Shown: positions 23,791 to 37,226 of the stretch, piece by piece | Layout of the letters: the number at the start of each line of letters is the position of its first letter | Position numbering within the stretch: the first letter of the stretch is position 1 | Assembly: GCA_015499995.1 (NCBI GenBank) | Contig: JADNRV010000184.1 | Span: 1 to 64,000 of the forward strand | Origin: Flammula alnicola | Lineage: Eukaryota > Basidiomycota > Agaricomycetes > Agaricales > Strophariaceae | Direction: 5' to 3' | DNA length: 64,000 nucleotides | Made by a program: the position numbers and the translations under genes | The notes under the pieces: generated by a model | The model's database searches: none | What the model saw: the letters and a program-made list of their open reading frames with translations, nothing else | Told to the model about the DNA's origin: nothing

Positions 23791-24496
23791 TTAGACAGTG
23801 AGGTTGGTTTGGAAGGAGATCAAAATTCCACTGGGCCAATTTATGGTCGGAAGCATTGGAGGAGGAGTTATTACGTCATAGAAGTCGTTGGAAGATGAAA
23901 GTAGACCCATCCAGTAAAGCCGGCGGAACCGCTGCTTGCATCCTTCGCAGCGTTTGATAGCTTTGAGTCCGGTGTCCGCGCTCAGAGGGCCAAAGTCGAT
24001 ATAAGGGATGCGAAAAAGCGTGACACTGTTGTTTAAGTTGAATTTACTCATGGCCAGAACAGTCAAGGTACCGCGCACAGTCGGTTGTGTCCAAAAAGTG
24101 TGGCCTGCTGAAGTGGTTCCGTATCTCAGAAATCTATAGTGGCAAAAGAGCTGATTCACGGCTAGGTAAGATGTGAAAGAAGTAGCTGAAAGAACCAGAG
24201 CTTCTGAAGGTGGCAACGCCTTCAGAATTTTCCTCCGTGCACAGATAGTCAGAAGTTCGTTCATCGTGGTTAGGGCAGTGAGTGCATGACCAACGGTTTT
24301 TCCTTGAAGAACGGTGCGATATAGACATAGTCGTGTGGCCTAAGTCCTGGTCCTGACTGAAGTCATGAAGCTGCCAAGAAGCTGCACACTGACGAATTGC
24401 TAGAAGTTCTACTAGAAGGTAGAAAGCAAGACGATAAAACTTGGGAAGCGGCACAACTACCGGCCGGCCCGTGGACAGCCGGTATCTACTTGGCAC
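23791..24496 (-). CDS. Uncertain ORF region upstream of the coiled-coil gene
   Basis: Two overlapping frames lie here. One, from about 24496, has a hydrophobic start (RLAFYLLVELLAIRQ) and a Cys pair (SCTHCPNHDE). The other is 157 codons at 24264-23791, with a Cys pair (CEGCKQRFRR). Neither matches a family I recognise, and no intron joining them is clear. It could be a decayed gene or an F-box-related remnant. Confidence 0.25.
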
Positions 24497-24605
24497 AAAA
24501 AGTGTAGAAGGTAAACGTAACGATTACAGCCAATAAGTACCTCGAACGGAAGTCCACCGCGATGTTCTAAAAGTTTTCTACACAAGAGCACAGCAAAACA
24601 TAGGA

Positions 24606-26414
<1,809 letters not shown>

Positions 26415-26682
26415 GATGGGTGTGTAGAGGTACAGATCGATGGATGTTGAAGAGAGTGCAAGAGTCCGGCTACAAAAAATATGCAACTTTGCAAATAAAA
26501 AAAACGCGTCCATCCACGTGCCGATTGCTTCACGTGATAGCCACGCATCTGTCCTAATTCGGATATACCGCGCCGCAATGCTCAGCATTGCGCAGCCTGG
26601 GGCCGTCCAGCACATTCCACAGCGCCGCAGCATTACTACCCCGACCAAGCGGTGGGGTTCTCTTAAAGTTAAATACACCGCC
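26415..26682. promoter_or_regulatory. Shared divergent promoter, HMT1 / BRI3-like gene
   Basis: Only 268 bp separate the two start codons of opposite-strand genes. The region includes a CACGTG-like GCTTCACGTGATAG E-box at about 26527-26540 and CCACGTG at about 26514-26520. Co-regulation is an inference from the distance. Confidence 0.5.
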
Positions 26683-27311
26683 ATGGTTCCTTCAGACAAC
26701 GACAACATGGTACGTTTTGCCAGTCTTTTGAACTCTTGAATGAGGTTCTGATAGTCCTTTTGGTAGAAACAACCCCTTCTCAATCAAGGATCTACCCCGG
26801 AGGACAGTCCTCCAGCATACGATTATGGACTATGTAAGTCAGTATCAGCTTGCTATGTGTTATTTAACTTACCTTCTCCAGACTCAGGAGATAACGGACC
26901 TAAACCGACGACACCTGCTCAGAAAGACATCTCAGTTCAGGATGTAGTAGTACAGCAAGCCCTACCAGGCCCTTCATACACCACATATACCATGCAACCA
27001 TCGTCCACTCCTCCGCCTACGGTTTACAACTATATAAATCCAACCACAGGCGAACGTGTCGTATCACTACTTCCTCCAGACCATCCTGAGATGCTTTGCT
27101 TGCAAGCTGGATCGCATGTACCAGAAACGCACTATGGGTTCCTCGGTGAGTTTTATATTCATTGCTATGTCGCGCAGTATTTTTAATAACCTCTTTAGGT
27201 ATCCTCGCCGCTATCTTCTGGTTCCCTCTCGGAATCGGCCTCTGTCTCCTCGATAAACGAGTACGATGCAGACGTTGCGGGCTTGTCATCGATGATGGTA
27301 TTTGCGGGTGA
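26683..27311 (+). CDS. BRI3-like small membrane protein (156 aa)
   Basis: The join is 26683-26709, 26767-26833, 26882-27145 and 27199-27311. The introns are 57, 48 and 53 nt and the total is 471 nt, in frame. The N-terminus is short (MVPSDNDNMKQPLLNQG) with PPAYDYG, a proline-rich motif of the PPxY kind. A Pro/Thr-rich region follows (VYNYINPTTGERVV). The C-terminus is GILAAIFWFPLGIGLCLLD, a membrane segment, and then a basic Cys motif (RCRRCGLVIDDGICG). This C-terminus matches the brain protein I3 (BRI3) family, small endolysosomal membrane proteins of unclear function. Start choice: the first ATG directly before a typical donor, giving a family-like N-terminus. The first exon is only 27 nt. 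Confidence 0.82.
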
Positions 27312-27530
27312 AGCTTTGACAGTGATGACTTTTTTTATTGTTTTCCTCCCGCTAGCTGTATATCCTTTATATCATTTCATTGTAAGACTATGACATTTCC
27401 AGGAATTCCAATGTCTTGTATACTACCCCTTGCATTAATTCGTCATTTCTCTCGCTGCATACATAGTAAGCCTTCTACATCCAAACGTCAGAAATCGAAC
27501 TGTAACACGGTTACTGGTCGATGTGTCTGC

Positions 27531-28961
27531 CTACCTTACGAGAGGCGATTGGTACGATGACCCAGGGACTAAGCTCCCGTTCGCATCCACAACTCTCCAG
27601 TCAACCAGCAGGTTCATCTTTTCCGCATTACCGTCGAACCACTCTATGTCCTCCTTTCCCAGGGCAGGGCCCGTTCCGTTGACATATATGGACTGTAATC
27701 TGTTCGCTTGGAAAGAATGAATGCGGGATTGAAGTTTAAAGTTTGAGGTGTCATTCCGGGCAGCAATGAAACGGCGCATGGCGGTTGGTGTGAAATGTGC
27801 GCAGTCCTCAATGTGGAGACGCATCATATATGGGGTGTCAAATTTACCGTTGACATCTTCTGCCAACCAATCGAGGAGTTCATCGTTGAATGAAGGACAC
27901 CGACATACTGCGAGATCTTCGCCCGTCCAACCTGGGAGAATGTTGAACAGGCTGTCATCGTGGGTTAGAGGGGACTGTGGTGTATTCATGATGCCTTCTA
28001 GTTTCAGAGAGCCGTAAAAAATGGTTCCAGGGAGGTGAGGAATAGAGAGATGAGAGAAAGATGTAAAAACCGAAGCATGCGTGATGGAGAAGAACTCTGC
28101 TATGAAATTCCTTGAAACGTTATTGAAATGAAGCATAGGCCGTTCGAGTTCGTAGGGGCGAACCACATTGGCGCTTTTGATTCGCGGATGGTATGATAGA
28201 GACATGTTTTGAAAATGGATGTTGGAGAGATTATCCTGGATTTGGGAAATGAGATCCATCATCACAGTGATGGTGTTTCTGTTCGCCATCCCGTCTCGCT
28301 CTTTCTGGAACTGAAAATGAGAAATGTACAGGGAGGGTTTACTGAGGGATCCTAACTCCGCGTTCCAGTCATGGCCCAGTTTTTGTAATTGCAGATAGGC
28401 GAGACCGGTCAAAGAAATTAGCTTTATATCTCGGAACACGAACTGCGGCGCGGGGGTCACAATGTCGATATTGCTTGCGTCGGCGACATCACACCCGAGG
28501 TCATCTATGCGGCAGTCGAGCCTCAGATCAGTGAGAAGGGCGGCGTTTCGGGTGAATACGACGAGTGGGGAGGGGAGGGACGAGGAAAACTGGATGTCGA
28601 AGACAATTTTGATGCACCGTTCGATATGGGGTTGAAGGCGTGCAACGATGGATTCTACGCGACCACTCTCGCGTGCCTTTGCCTCCTGATCGTCGATCGC
28701 ATCGCTGGCACTAGAGAATACGAAAACCTCGATAGGGAAATATGTCGACCATGAGAAGGCATCCAATAACGTGGTGGGGTCGTTTGCCACATCGAAGATG
28801 ATGCGCGTCCAATACTCGGGCGAACATATGACGATGTTGTGGCAGAGCAGGCAAACCGCTGAAATGTTGTATGGAAATAAGGCTGGACTTCGGACGTTGT
28901 CATCCATCCATGGCCACACCGTAACCACTGAGGATCTCCGGGATGAAGTATCGCCTCGCAA
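27531..28961 (-). CDS. Leucine-rich F-box-like protein (about 476 aa)
   Basis: An intronless frame of 476 codons. Its N-terminal part (SAVCLLCHNIVICSPEYWTRIIFDV) resembles the segment that follows the F-box in agaricomycete F-box-like proteins (cell-surface helix, then SPxLWxxI). The rest is leucine-rich without regular repeats, for example LTDLRLDCRID, SLYISHFQFQ and FTSFSHLSIPHL. A canonical F-box is not visible in this frame; a short remnant may lie just upstream in another frame near 28970. The likely role is an SCF adaptor, inferred from this layout only. It may be 5'-truncated. Confidence 0.65.
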   Translation of the reverse strand: MRGDTSSRRSSVVTVWPWMDDNVRSPALFPYNISAVCLLCHNIVICSPEYWTRIIFDVANDPTTLLDAFSWSTYFPIEVFVFSSASDAIDDQEAKARESGRVESIVARLQPHIERCIKIVFDIQFSSSLPSPLVVFTRNAALLTDLRLDCRIDDLGCDVADASNIDIVTPAPQFVFRDIKLISLTGLAYLQLQKLGHDWNAELGSLSKPSLYISHFQFQKERDGMANRNTITVMMDLISQIQDNLSNIHFQNMSLSYHPRIKSANVVRPYELERPMLHFNNVSRNFIAEFFSITHASVFTSFSHLSIPHLPGTIFYGSLKLEGIMNTPQSPLTHDDSLFNILPGWTGEDLAVCRCPSFNDELLDWLAEDVNGKFDTPYMMRLHIEDCAHFTPTAMRRFIAARNDTSNFKLQSRIHSFQANRLQSIYVNGTGPALGKEDIEWFDGNAEKMNLLVDWRVVDANGSLVPGSSYQSPLVR

Positions 28962-28989
28962 GGATCTGGGCTTTTAGTTCTGTTCAATC

Positions 28990-29343
28990 ACTCAAGTGCT
29001 CAAATTCCGGCAGGAGCATTGCCTGGCAGGCGGCCATTGCGTTATAATTACCAGTAGGGTACAATATATGTTAACCCGAAAATTTGCTGCCACTTGAGGT
29101 GCTCTTGAGGCACTCAGCCATATTTTCTCGATTGCACAACTAGTTTATGATGTTCCATACAAGCAATATAATCGGGCATGCCTTGCATTGGATGAAAAGC
29201 TACATTTGTGGGAAACGGTGAAGGTTCCGAAAGCCCGCAACCTTTACTACAGAGAAGAATAATGTTTCACTATCGCTGAAAGAAGTGCTTGGTTGATAGA
29301 GGCGCTTAACCAACGGGTACGCACAGTAGTAGGGTGATATAGA
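28990..29343. other. Intergenic, nothing recognised
   Basis: No coding character was seen. It is the 5' flank of the F-box-like gene and the 3' flank of the next minus-strand gene. Confidence 0.35.
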
Positions 29344-31497
29344 TCATGAACCTTGCACACCCCTCCCGCTCATCTCGCTCATCGCTTTCTGTACCTCCAA
29401 ACGGTCCAAAACCGCTTTGTGCAAACTGGATGTCGACTTTCGAGTTCTGACAGGGATATTCATACTTCCGCTCTGGACGGTCGCACTGAGATTGGAAGGC
29501 ACGTAAGTACCAGGAGTGCTTGTCGTAACATGAGAGGCAGAAGTGGGATTGTGGAGAGCAGCGGTAGAGCGCAGATGTGGCGGGACGATTATGGGAGTAG
29601 CGCGAGGTGGTGGGGGCCACTAAGAAATGATACGAGGCATGACGATTAGTATCAGTAAAAAAGAATCAGAGAAAGAAAAAAAGAAAAGAAAAGGAGATAT
29701 GCAGAGACGGACAAAACGACATACCCCGCGATTTGGCTGATTGAAATGAAGTGCCGCCCAAGGTGGGTACTCTTTCTCCAACTTGACAAGATGATCTTCA
29801 AGATACTTGAGCCGGGATAAGAGCGTTCGTGGGGGCGAGGGCACTATTAAGAATAAAACAAGTCAAGAACAGAGACATCAAGAGGGTAAGGAACGCACCA
29901 TAACGAAGAGAAAGATGTTCTTCCACGTTCTTTAAGCGTTCATCCAACCCCGGATGCTCCTCCGCAGTAAGCATACCCAGAGCTACATCCTCGTCGTTGT
30001 CTAGCTCTGTATCAGGTAGTATTGCATTTTCCTCTTTCTCCTTTCCTTTTCCCTTGGCTTTGTTCTTCGCCTTGCTTATCGACGCTGCAGACTCCGCATC
30101 AACATGACTTTCATCGAAATCCACGAACTTGCGCTTTTGCCGTGATTGAGGTCGAGGATGTGTGGTTTTGTCTGAACTGGACGTAGTAGATACACCTGAC
30201 ATTACCCGAGGAAGACATGGCGGAGCAGAGAGCGAATTGGCATTCTCGGAACTAAGCGCAGAAGAAGGACCAAACCCTGAGCTGAGCTTGACTGTCTTGG
30301 TCAGAGGCCCCTCCCCGTTCTTGGCGATATCGTACTTCATTTGCTTGTCCCTGTCAATCGGTTTCGCGTCTACACGCGCGCAAGATGTGAACTCGACCTC
30401 TGCCGGATTTTGCCCACCTTCCTGTAACTTGCGCTTCTTTTCGGCCAGTGTGTATAAGAATTCGGCGCGGTTAGATGCATCGTTTCGTGCCCGAGTCCGT
30501 GCAAGGAACTGGGATATGGATTTATTGATCTGATCATGGTGTTTTATGGTATCATCGAATGGTGAGATATGGTGACGAGTAGAAAGGGAAATCGAGACGA
30601 CAGCCAAAAAGGAAGAGCACTGTCGAATTGAGCGACTGAAGACATAGTGAACGAAAAAGAGACCTTACTGAGGATTGAGGACGTGGTTGGGCCCCATTGG
30701 CGAGGGAAATGTAATGAAGTTTACGTTCATCCAGTGAACGGTCTCCGTTTGGCTCCGTCGTTGTGGTGATGTCCACATCTGCGTCGGTATCCATGGCTTC
30801 ATCTTCTGCTTTCTTCTTTCCTGCTACTTTTTCTAGGATTTTCTGAAATTTTAAGGGCAAGTATCAGTTGGACGACCGCGAAATGAGAAGAAAGCATTGT
30901 ACCCACCTGTAAACCAACCACCATCTCCTTCAATGCTTCTGGAACAGTTTGTTGTTCCCATTCGGGGTTCAGGACTAGCATGTCATTTTCAAGCCCCTTG
31001 AGAGTTTGTGTCATCTTGGTTCGGACAAGAAACTCCTTGATGACGCGGTCCCAGTCTTTGAAAGTCTCTGGTTCAGGAAGGGGAGGAGGTGTAGGCGAAC
31101 TGGCCCGTACCGGTGGTGCTTTCGCAACAGCACCGGGATTTGTTTTCATAAATGAAGATGCATTTTCAGGTAGTGGCGCTTGCATATAAGCCTGCGTGTG
31201 GAATATATGCGCCGCGTATGGATTAGAATTCATGTTGGGGTACGGGGACTGCAGCTTCGTGCCTGCAGTTGGGTGAACAGCAGGACTTGTACTTGAAGTT
31301 TGGGGAGAACCAGAGTATGGAGAGGTCCACATATTGTTCCATGCCGCGTAGTTTGCATATGGTAGTTGAGTTGGCGTGCTCGAGGACGAGGACGGCAACA
31401 GCGATAGGGTTGGAGACTGAGATATGGGGGTCGATATATTGTTAAGTGATGGGGTTTTGGACGAGCTAGCTGCTGAAGAAGGGGGCCCGTTGGTCAT
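29344..31497 (-). CDS. Unidentified, largely disordered protein with conserved C-terminal motif
   Basis: Multi-exon gene from ATG 31497. Exon 1 encodes a Ser/Pro/Thr-rich N-terminus, then a folded-looking piece (PETFKDWDRVIKEFLVRTK, then LNPEWEQQTVPEALKEM). The next exons contain KILEKVAGKKKAEDEAMDTD and a helix (INKSISQFLARTRARNDASN, then AEFLYTLAEKKRKLQ). They continue into a Lys-rich stretch (KAKNKAKGKGKEKEE), which may be a nuclear localisation signal. Towards the end comes TLLSRLKYLEDHLVKLEKE, followed by YPPWAALHFNQPNRG and WPPPPRATPIIVPPHLR. The last looks like a conserved block, but I cannot assign a family. The final exon is uncertain: the stop at 29346-29344 follows LHKAVLDRLEVQKAMSEMSG in one of three possible frames. 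The protein is possibly nuclear. It is divergent from RPR2. Confidence 0.65.
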
Positions 31498-31729
31498 GGT
31501 TTCTTCATTTCTAGAAGTTTTTTATGCTGTCAAGACCACAAAGCAAGGCTGGAGCTTTAAGGAGACTGATGCCGTTGAGATTCAGGAATCAGCGCAGAAA
31601 CTAAAAATCTCGGCTTTGATCTCTTGGCGGTGGCGATGACAGGGTCCAAACCTCCAACGTCTGTCGCAACTCGCTCCTGGCGTCGGCAAACCACAACATT
31701 CTCAATATTGCACAATCTCCCTGATCATA
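31498..31729. promoter_or_regulatory. Shared divergent promoter, disordered protein / RPR2
   Basis: Only 232 bp lie between the start codons of opposite-strand genes. No individual site was assigned. Confidence 0.4.
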
Positions 31730-32641
31730 ATGGCAAAAAAGCAGAAAGAAGAGACTCCAAACGTCAACGCTACTGCTAACCGTGATATAGTTCAGAGGCT
31801 TAACTTCCTTTACCAAGCCAGCGTCTATCTACAGTCTGTCGATCCATCCGCATCAGCTGTGCCCTCCTCGACATCGAAATCTCGCCGGGGCAAGGAACGA
31901 CAAATCGAAAAAACTCAGGAGTCGGAGGCTATGGATGTTGACGATTCCATGCATTCCACACCACCGATGAGTTTGAAAGAGTCTGGGAGGAGGAAAAATA
32001 AGCGCAAATTTGGTACGCGAAAGACTACGGGCGATCTCGCTCGAAGTTATGTCCAATGTATGCGTGTTGTTGGACAGAAAACCACAGTTAAAATGTGCGT
32101 AAATTGGGTATGCATGATATTTTATTCTTCTGACAAATATTTTAGAGATGCTTCCTTGAAACGTTCACTTTGCTCGAATTGCAGCACAACCCTTGTACCA
32201 GGTTCTTCAGCCTCTGTACGCGTGAAAAGTGAGTTCAGTTTGCTGTAATTATGGGGAAAGATTTATTTACACGGTGTTTCCCTGATAGATTCACCGTGTC
32301 ATGGGCATATCGTTGTATACACTTGTCTCCACTGCAAGACGAAAAAGCAAATACCTGCACCGCCAAATACAAATCCTACTCCCATCACCTTTCCATCTTT
32401 GAACTCACACCTTCCGGAAAAACAAGAACAGACCCCTTTACCTGGTTCATCAGATGCACTGGCTTCCCATCCGTCTCCGGTTGATCTTGGGACAAGTAAA
32501 CCGAACCTTCGAAAGAAAAAGCCACCTATGCTCCATCCTTTACCCCTTTTTGCTCGCCCAGACGCTGGTCATGTCGTATTCCGTGGAAACGAGCGAACGA
32601 TATTTGACGAAGACAGCGGATTTGGTGTATGTTTTGCCTAA
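31730..32641 (+). CDS. RPR2: RNase P/MRP subunit RPR2/RPP21-like (266 aa)
   Basis: A protein subunit of RNase P, which removes tRNA 5' leaders, and possibly of RNase MRP. The join is 31730-32094, 32146-32228 and 32289-32641. The introns are 51 and 60 nt and the total is 801 nt, in frame. The N-terminal helix RDIVQRLNFLYQASVYLQ matches the family motif R-x-N-F-L-Y-Q-A. After a Lys-rich insertion come LARSYVQCMRVVGQKTTVK and the zinc-ribbon half SLKRSLCSNCSTTLVPGSS. The second half, VVYTCLHCKTKKQIPAP, supplies C-x2-C. Four zinc-binding Cys are therefore present. The C-terminal extension ends FDEDSGFGVCFA and is longer than in the human protein. Nuclear/nucleolar location is expected from the family. 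Confidence 0.85.
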
Positions 32642-33328
32642 AACCAAGCGAACTGTACCTGGCACGACAGACTGCGCTGAGCCATTTATTACGGATCCTA
32701 TGTCTCCGATTCCACTTTGGTATGATCAGCTCGTTCTGGAGTGTAGCTTCATCCTTAATGGCCTGTAGAGACATACAAGGATCTTCGAGTGGTTCGATAA
32801 CTAGGTTGCATCGTGCGACATACTTAAATCGAATACGAAACCTCGCCGCGAAACTGACGAATAAAATATAAAGAAGACAGAACTGTAAAGCCATCGGCTT
32901 CACACAAGCCTGGAAATGACCAATAAAGCAGATCTCTTGACTTTGGATTTTTCTACTGGGGTTACACCGTGAGGCTAAGGTATCCCTCATCTTCACCCGT
33001 CATACAATCTTACGCCAAGTTAGGGCGTGACTGATATAAGTATCATAGTTCTGACAACCAGACATAAGATATATATAAAGCAGTCAATTTCACTGAGGTA
33101 TTACGGTGAAAAGGCCTCTTTGAAAAAAGTATTTCTCGAGCTTGAGTATCCTCAAGGTCAGTCTTCCAGATTTCGCGTTGATGAGTTTGTGAAAAAAAGT
33201 AATAGATCTCGCAGAAGACGGCGCTGGTACGGTAGCATCGACTCCGACAAGGACATTGATACAGCGGTCCAACAGCGGTCAGCTGCAAAACATTGTTGCC
33301 ACCTGATACATCAACACTCCCTCAAATT
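32642..33328. other. Intergenic before the tandem duplication
   Basis: No gene was recognised. It ends where the tandem duplication begins (ATTGATTTCTTGAG). Confidence 0.35.
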
Positions 33329-33813
33329 GATTTCTTGAGTCGTGGCCACGGCTCGACCTGGCCAGTGATATCATCATGAGGCGGACTTGCAATGCATGTA
33401 TTGCCATCTATTGCGTCGGTATCTTTGGAGACAGTCTAAGAGGATAGACGGGGGTATAAGGTGGATTCTGCTGCTGGAAATACCATCCTACCAGAACCAA
33501 GCCCAGGATACTGGCCAATGATGGTAATGGCGTGCAAGGTTTAATTAGCTTCGTCGAGAAAATGTATCTGTTCCAAGAACCGACTTGAAGGATACTTTTA
33601 GCCAGACAGCACACAGTATTTCGCAACGTAATCTGTTGCTAGGCGATAGTTGATTAGACTGTGGCTAGAATACATAAATCTGTAAAAACCGACGCAATGG
33701 TAGCTTCCTTGCGACAAATGTCAGAGAATTGGAAGTCATGGACCACGACTTCGACTTCGGGGCCGTACTATGCAATGAACTCTGCGTCGTAGGTCGAATT
33801 CTGGAATCTTTAA

Positions 33814-36800
33814 TCAAGAATGAGTACTGCTTTGGCTTTGAGCCTGAGTGATTTGTTCCACGCTTGAAATATATGTGTTCCAATCATCCAATCTGTAGAG
33901 ATGCAAATCAGAAAAGGGATCGCACGAACAAAGAAAGCCAGAACATACTCAAGACTTCTTGGAGCAGTTGACCACATGGTCATCATGTCATTATCCATTG
34001 CTGGCATGGTCCCAAATTGAGATAGACCATCGAAGTCGAAGGAGTTGTCAGCAAAGAGAGACGCCCAATCAATTGACGTCGCTGACTGCTGGCTATTGTT
34101 ATGGTTGGCCAAGCTTTCAGTAGTTTGATCATTAAACCGCGAATCTATCACATAGGCATCCATGTTAGAGGACAGCCCGGGCCCCGTCGGCGCTGAAGCA
34201 AGATTCGAGAGAACAATATGGTCGAAGGCGGACATTTGGATAGGCACGCGCGAATGCGGTCCAATAGCATCAGAGAAACTGAATTGGCCATATATTGGCA
34301 GTCGACCGAGTTCATTGCCATACATTGGCAACGAAAATAATGCTTGATGTTGCTGAGGAATTTGATGCAACGTAGGGGGCGACAAGTTGAGCGATACACG
34401 CCTCGTGCCCGCCATGCTTCGCGGTTGATCAGTTGGGGATACTGGAGGAGACACAGTTGGTGGATCGTCATCTACCTCTCGGAAGCGCTTCTTCCGCGAA
34501 GTGGCCGTAGGTTGATTGGTGGGTATTGTTACATCTCCGGCAAATGCGAGTTCGTTTAAGATATCCCTGATGATAAGAAACCAGTCAGCCACGACGACTA
34601 GACAATTTGATCAACAAACCTGTATCGGCCTGCTGAAGCCCATCTACATAAACGAGTCAGACTTCCGGAAAGTGGTCTTATATTCAGGACATCTTACCGC
34701 CTCTCACAGGCTCTCAGGATTTCCATGCAGCGTTGAACATCTTCCATTTCCCTCTTGGGATTCGGAGCATATCCAGATCGCTTTCCACTCCAGATGTTGA
34801 GGAGCAAGATGAGAGCAGCCGTGAAAGCTGTGATCTGCAATTAGGTATTAACGAGACACAAACTTAAAATACGAAGAACATTTACTTACCTGAAGATGGT
34901 TCAATGGTAACGCACTCAATTTACTGAAGGACTCAAGAACATGACAACATGACCGTGCCGCATTAGTGCAGATAGCCAGAGAAGGGAACGCAACTGGAAT
35001 GGGGTTCCGGGGAGATGGGATGAAAGGCCTGTGAATGAAGATCTGGAGATTGTAGTAAGTTGCGTGTAAGGCGGCTGATTGTTTGAGAAATAGCGGGCTG
35101 TCACAGTTTGGATTCCACCTGACTGAGGAAAAAGGTTAGAAATATGATCAAGTCATGAAGCAGAACACCATACGATGACTCGGCACGGAATCCATCCAAT
35201 TATTCATGGCTGAATCAAGCTCTGCTATGACTTGTTGTTCTGAGAGCGGTGTCCTGCCGAAAGCGTTAGATGGACGTTTGATAGGGTACTGTGCCATAGA
35301 AATACGGGTGAATGTCAAGTCAACCTTGAGCGGCTCTGACACTTACAACCAAACGCATGGCATATGCCATAATATCAAGAAGCCGGAGATAGCAATTGAA
35401 AAATGCTATCGAAGATGGTTTTCCAGGAGGTTGCTGAAATCCGTGTTCCCAGTATTCATCGTCGCATTCGAGTGGGAGGTCTAGGTCAAAACTGGAAAAA
35501 TATGAAAATGAAGGAGGGCAAGATAGAAGACAACGACGTACTCTTCATCTTGTAGAGCACACGGCCTGCCAGAAGAAGCGCTAATGTGCCGATCCAAGGT
35601 CATGAGAACCCTGTAAATAAGAACAGTTCAGAACAATGAATAATGACTATGACGGAAGGCTTACCAAAACGCGCGTTTCCACAGCTCATCCTCTGTGCTC
35701 GACAGTGCGTCTGAAGCCTTTCGTCTCCGGTGCGCGCCTACCTCTTGCGACAAGCGCACTGCTAGACCAATCTGTGCCCATACCCCTTGCCGCGTTTCAC
35801 TCGATTGCCCAAATGAAACATGCAACTAGGCTGTCATGAGAGACAAAGTTCAGATGTCATGATATGAAAGCTTACTGCGTGCATTTGAAGTTCATACAAG
35901 GTAGTTCTCTTAAAAAGAGTTTTACGGAGCACATTCACTTGCTCGAACCATTTCCATCCTGCAGACCGGGGCGAGTCTGAGCCGTCTGAGAGGACACGGC
36001 GATCATCCGAGTAGCGAGCGCCGTGGGCACACACAAGTAACAAAGTGGCACCAAACATTGGATCAGAGAAGTGGAGGCGTTCAGCCACAGATTTTTCAAA
36101 CGTGGGACGGTGTAGGAGGGGCAAGAAGTGATTTATTTGCACAAAGAATAAATCGATGAGCGACAGCATCAAGTCCTCGTCCGGATAGACGTAGGCTGGA
36201 AGCTCTTGCGTGTGCTCCGGATGCGACGTAATCCACTAAAAAATATCGGATCAGCAGCTTTCGTACGTCTTTCTGCATGTTCACATTCGTACCGGTGGAA
36301 CATCCCAAAACTCCTTTCGTTTCCGCGAAAAATCGTTGCTTTTCGGCTCCCCGGTATACTCTTGTTTTAAATCCCAAGCAGTCTGTAAGAGTTGATAGCC
36401 GCTAGTGGGACGAATCGGTCAATCATCAATATGCGCATATAAATAGAAGGCTGCGTAACAAATACCTTGACTTTCCCAAAAAGCGGTGCTCCTGAGGATT
36501 GAGGGTGAGTTTTCTCAGTTGGAGAGTCAGCAGGTTCGAGGAGCATTCATCATCGTTGCGAGGAAGCAGCTCAGGTTGTGGAGGGGCAAATGAAGGAGAC
36601 TCCATCCTGTCCACTTCTTGATTGACGTCGACCCCCGGCAGCAGCTATCATAAACATCGAAAGGCATCAAAATTCGAGGCCAGAAATATTGTCCTTTGTA
36701 AATCGGGAACGCACTTCACTCAATAGACGATCCATCTTCTCTAGACGTGCCTCTAGACTTTCGACATAGCTTTATGAAGAGCGAGGTATTAGACAAGCAT

Positions 36801-37226
36801 CATACACTCGCGTGATGCGAACTTGAAGGTATCGCGTACCCTTTGGATGGCCCTAAAGTCTAAGATGGATAGAAAGAAATCAGCTTTAAGTTATTACAGA
36901 AGCGAGAGATGTAAGACGCACCTTGGTAACTTCTTTGTGCGTGCACTCGAACCCAAACTGAACACAGTTACTACACCGATTGTCGGGCATCTCTCCACTA
37001 TCGCCTGAAAACTCGAGTTTGCTCTGAGATCCTGAGGGATATACCATCTCGAATAGTGATAGACTTACAACGAACTATGAAAAATAAAGATAAAAGGCCA
37101 GTTTAATTCAACCAACAGGTAAAGAAACGTACTCTTCTTTCGCTTGCAAATGTCGCATGCGCCAGGAATGCGGCGTTTCTTTGACTGAGGTCGGCTCTCT
37201 AGAAGGTCTCCATTGGTTTCAGGCAT
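33814..37226 (-). CDS. Zn2Cys6 fungal transcription factor, copy A
   Basis: The start is ATG 37226 (MPETNGDLLESRPQSKKRRI). The zinc cluster has Cys at residues 24, 27, 34, 44, 47 and 54 (CDICKRKKIRC, then RCSNCVQFGFEC). It is assembled only if a 6-nt exon at 37074-37069 sits between a 58-nt intron (37132-37075, GTACGT..TAG) and a 64-nt intron (37068-37005, GTAAGT..CAG). Downstream is the fungal-specific factor domain (FFVQINHFLPLLHRPTFEKS, then FGATLLLVCAHGARYS). It is followed by helices and a Gln/Ser-rich C-terminus with possible activation character (DWASLFADNSFDFDGLSQFG). The last intron leads to SSVEQITQAQSQ and the stop at 33816-33814. This type of protein usually binds CGG-containing promoters. 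The target pathway is unknown. The copy looks intact. Confidence 0.85.
37069..37074 (-). other. 6-nt micro-exon inside the zinc cluster (copy A)
   Basis: The sequence read on the minus strand is TTCGTT. With the flanking exons it gives Ile-Arg-Cys of KKIRCDSG, supplying the third cysteine spacing C-x6-C. The same element is conserved in copy B at 41877-41882. Confidence 0.8.
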
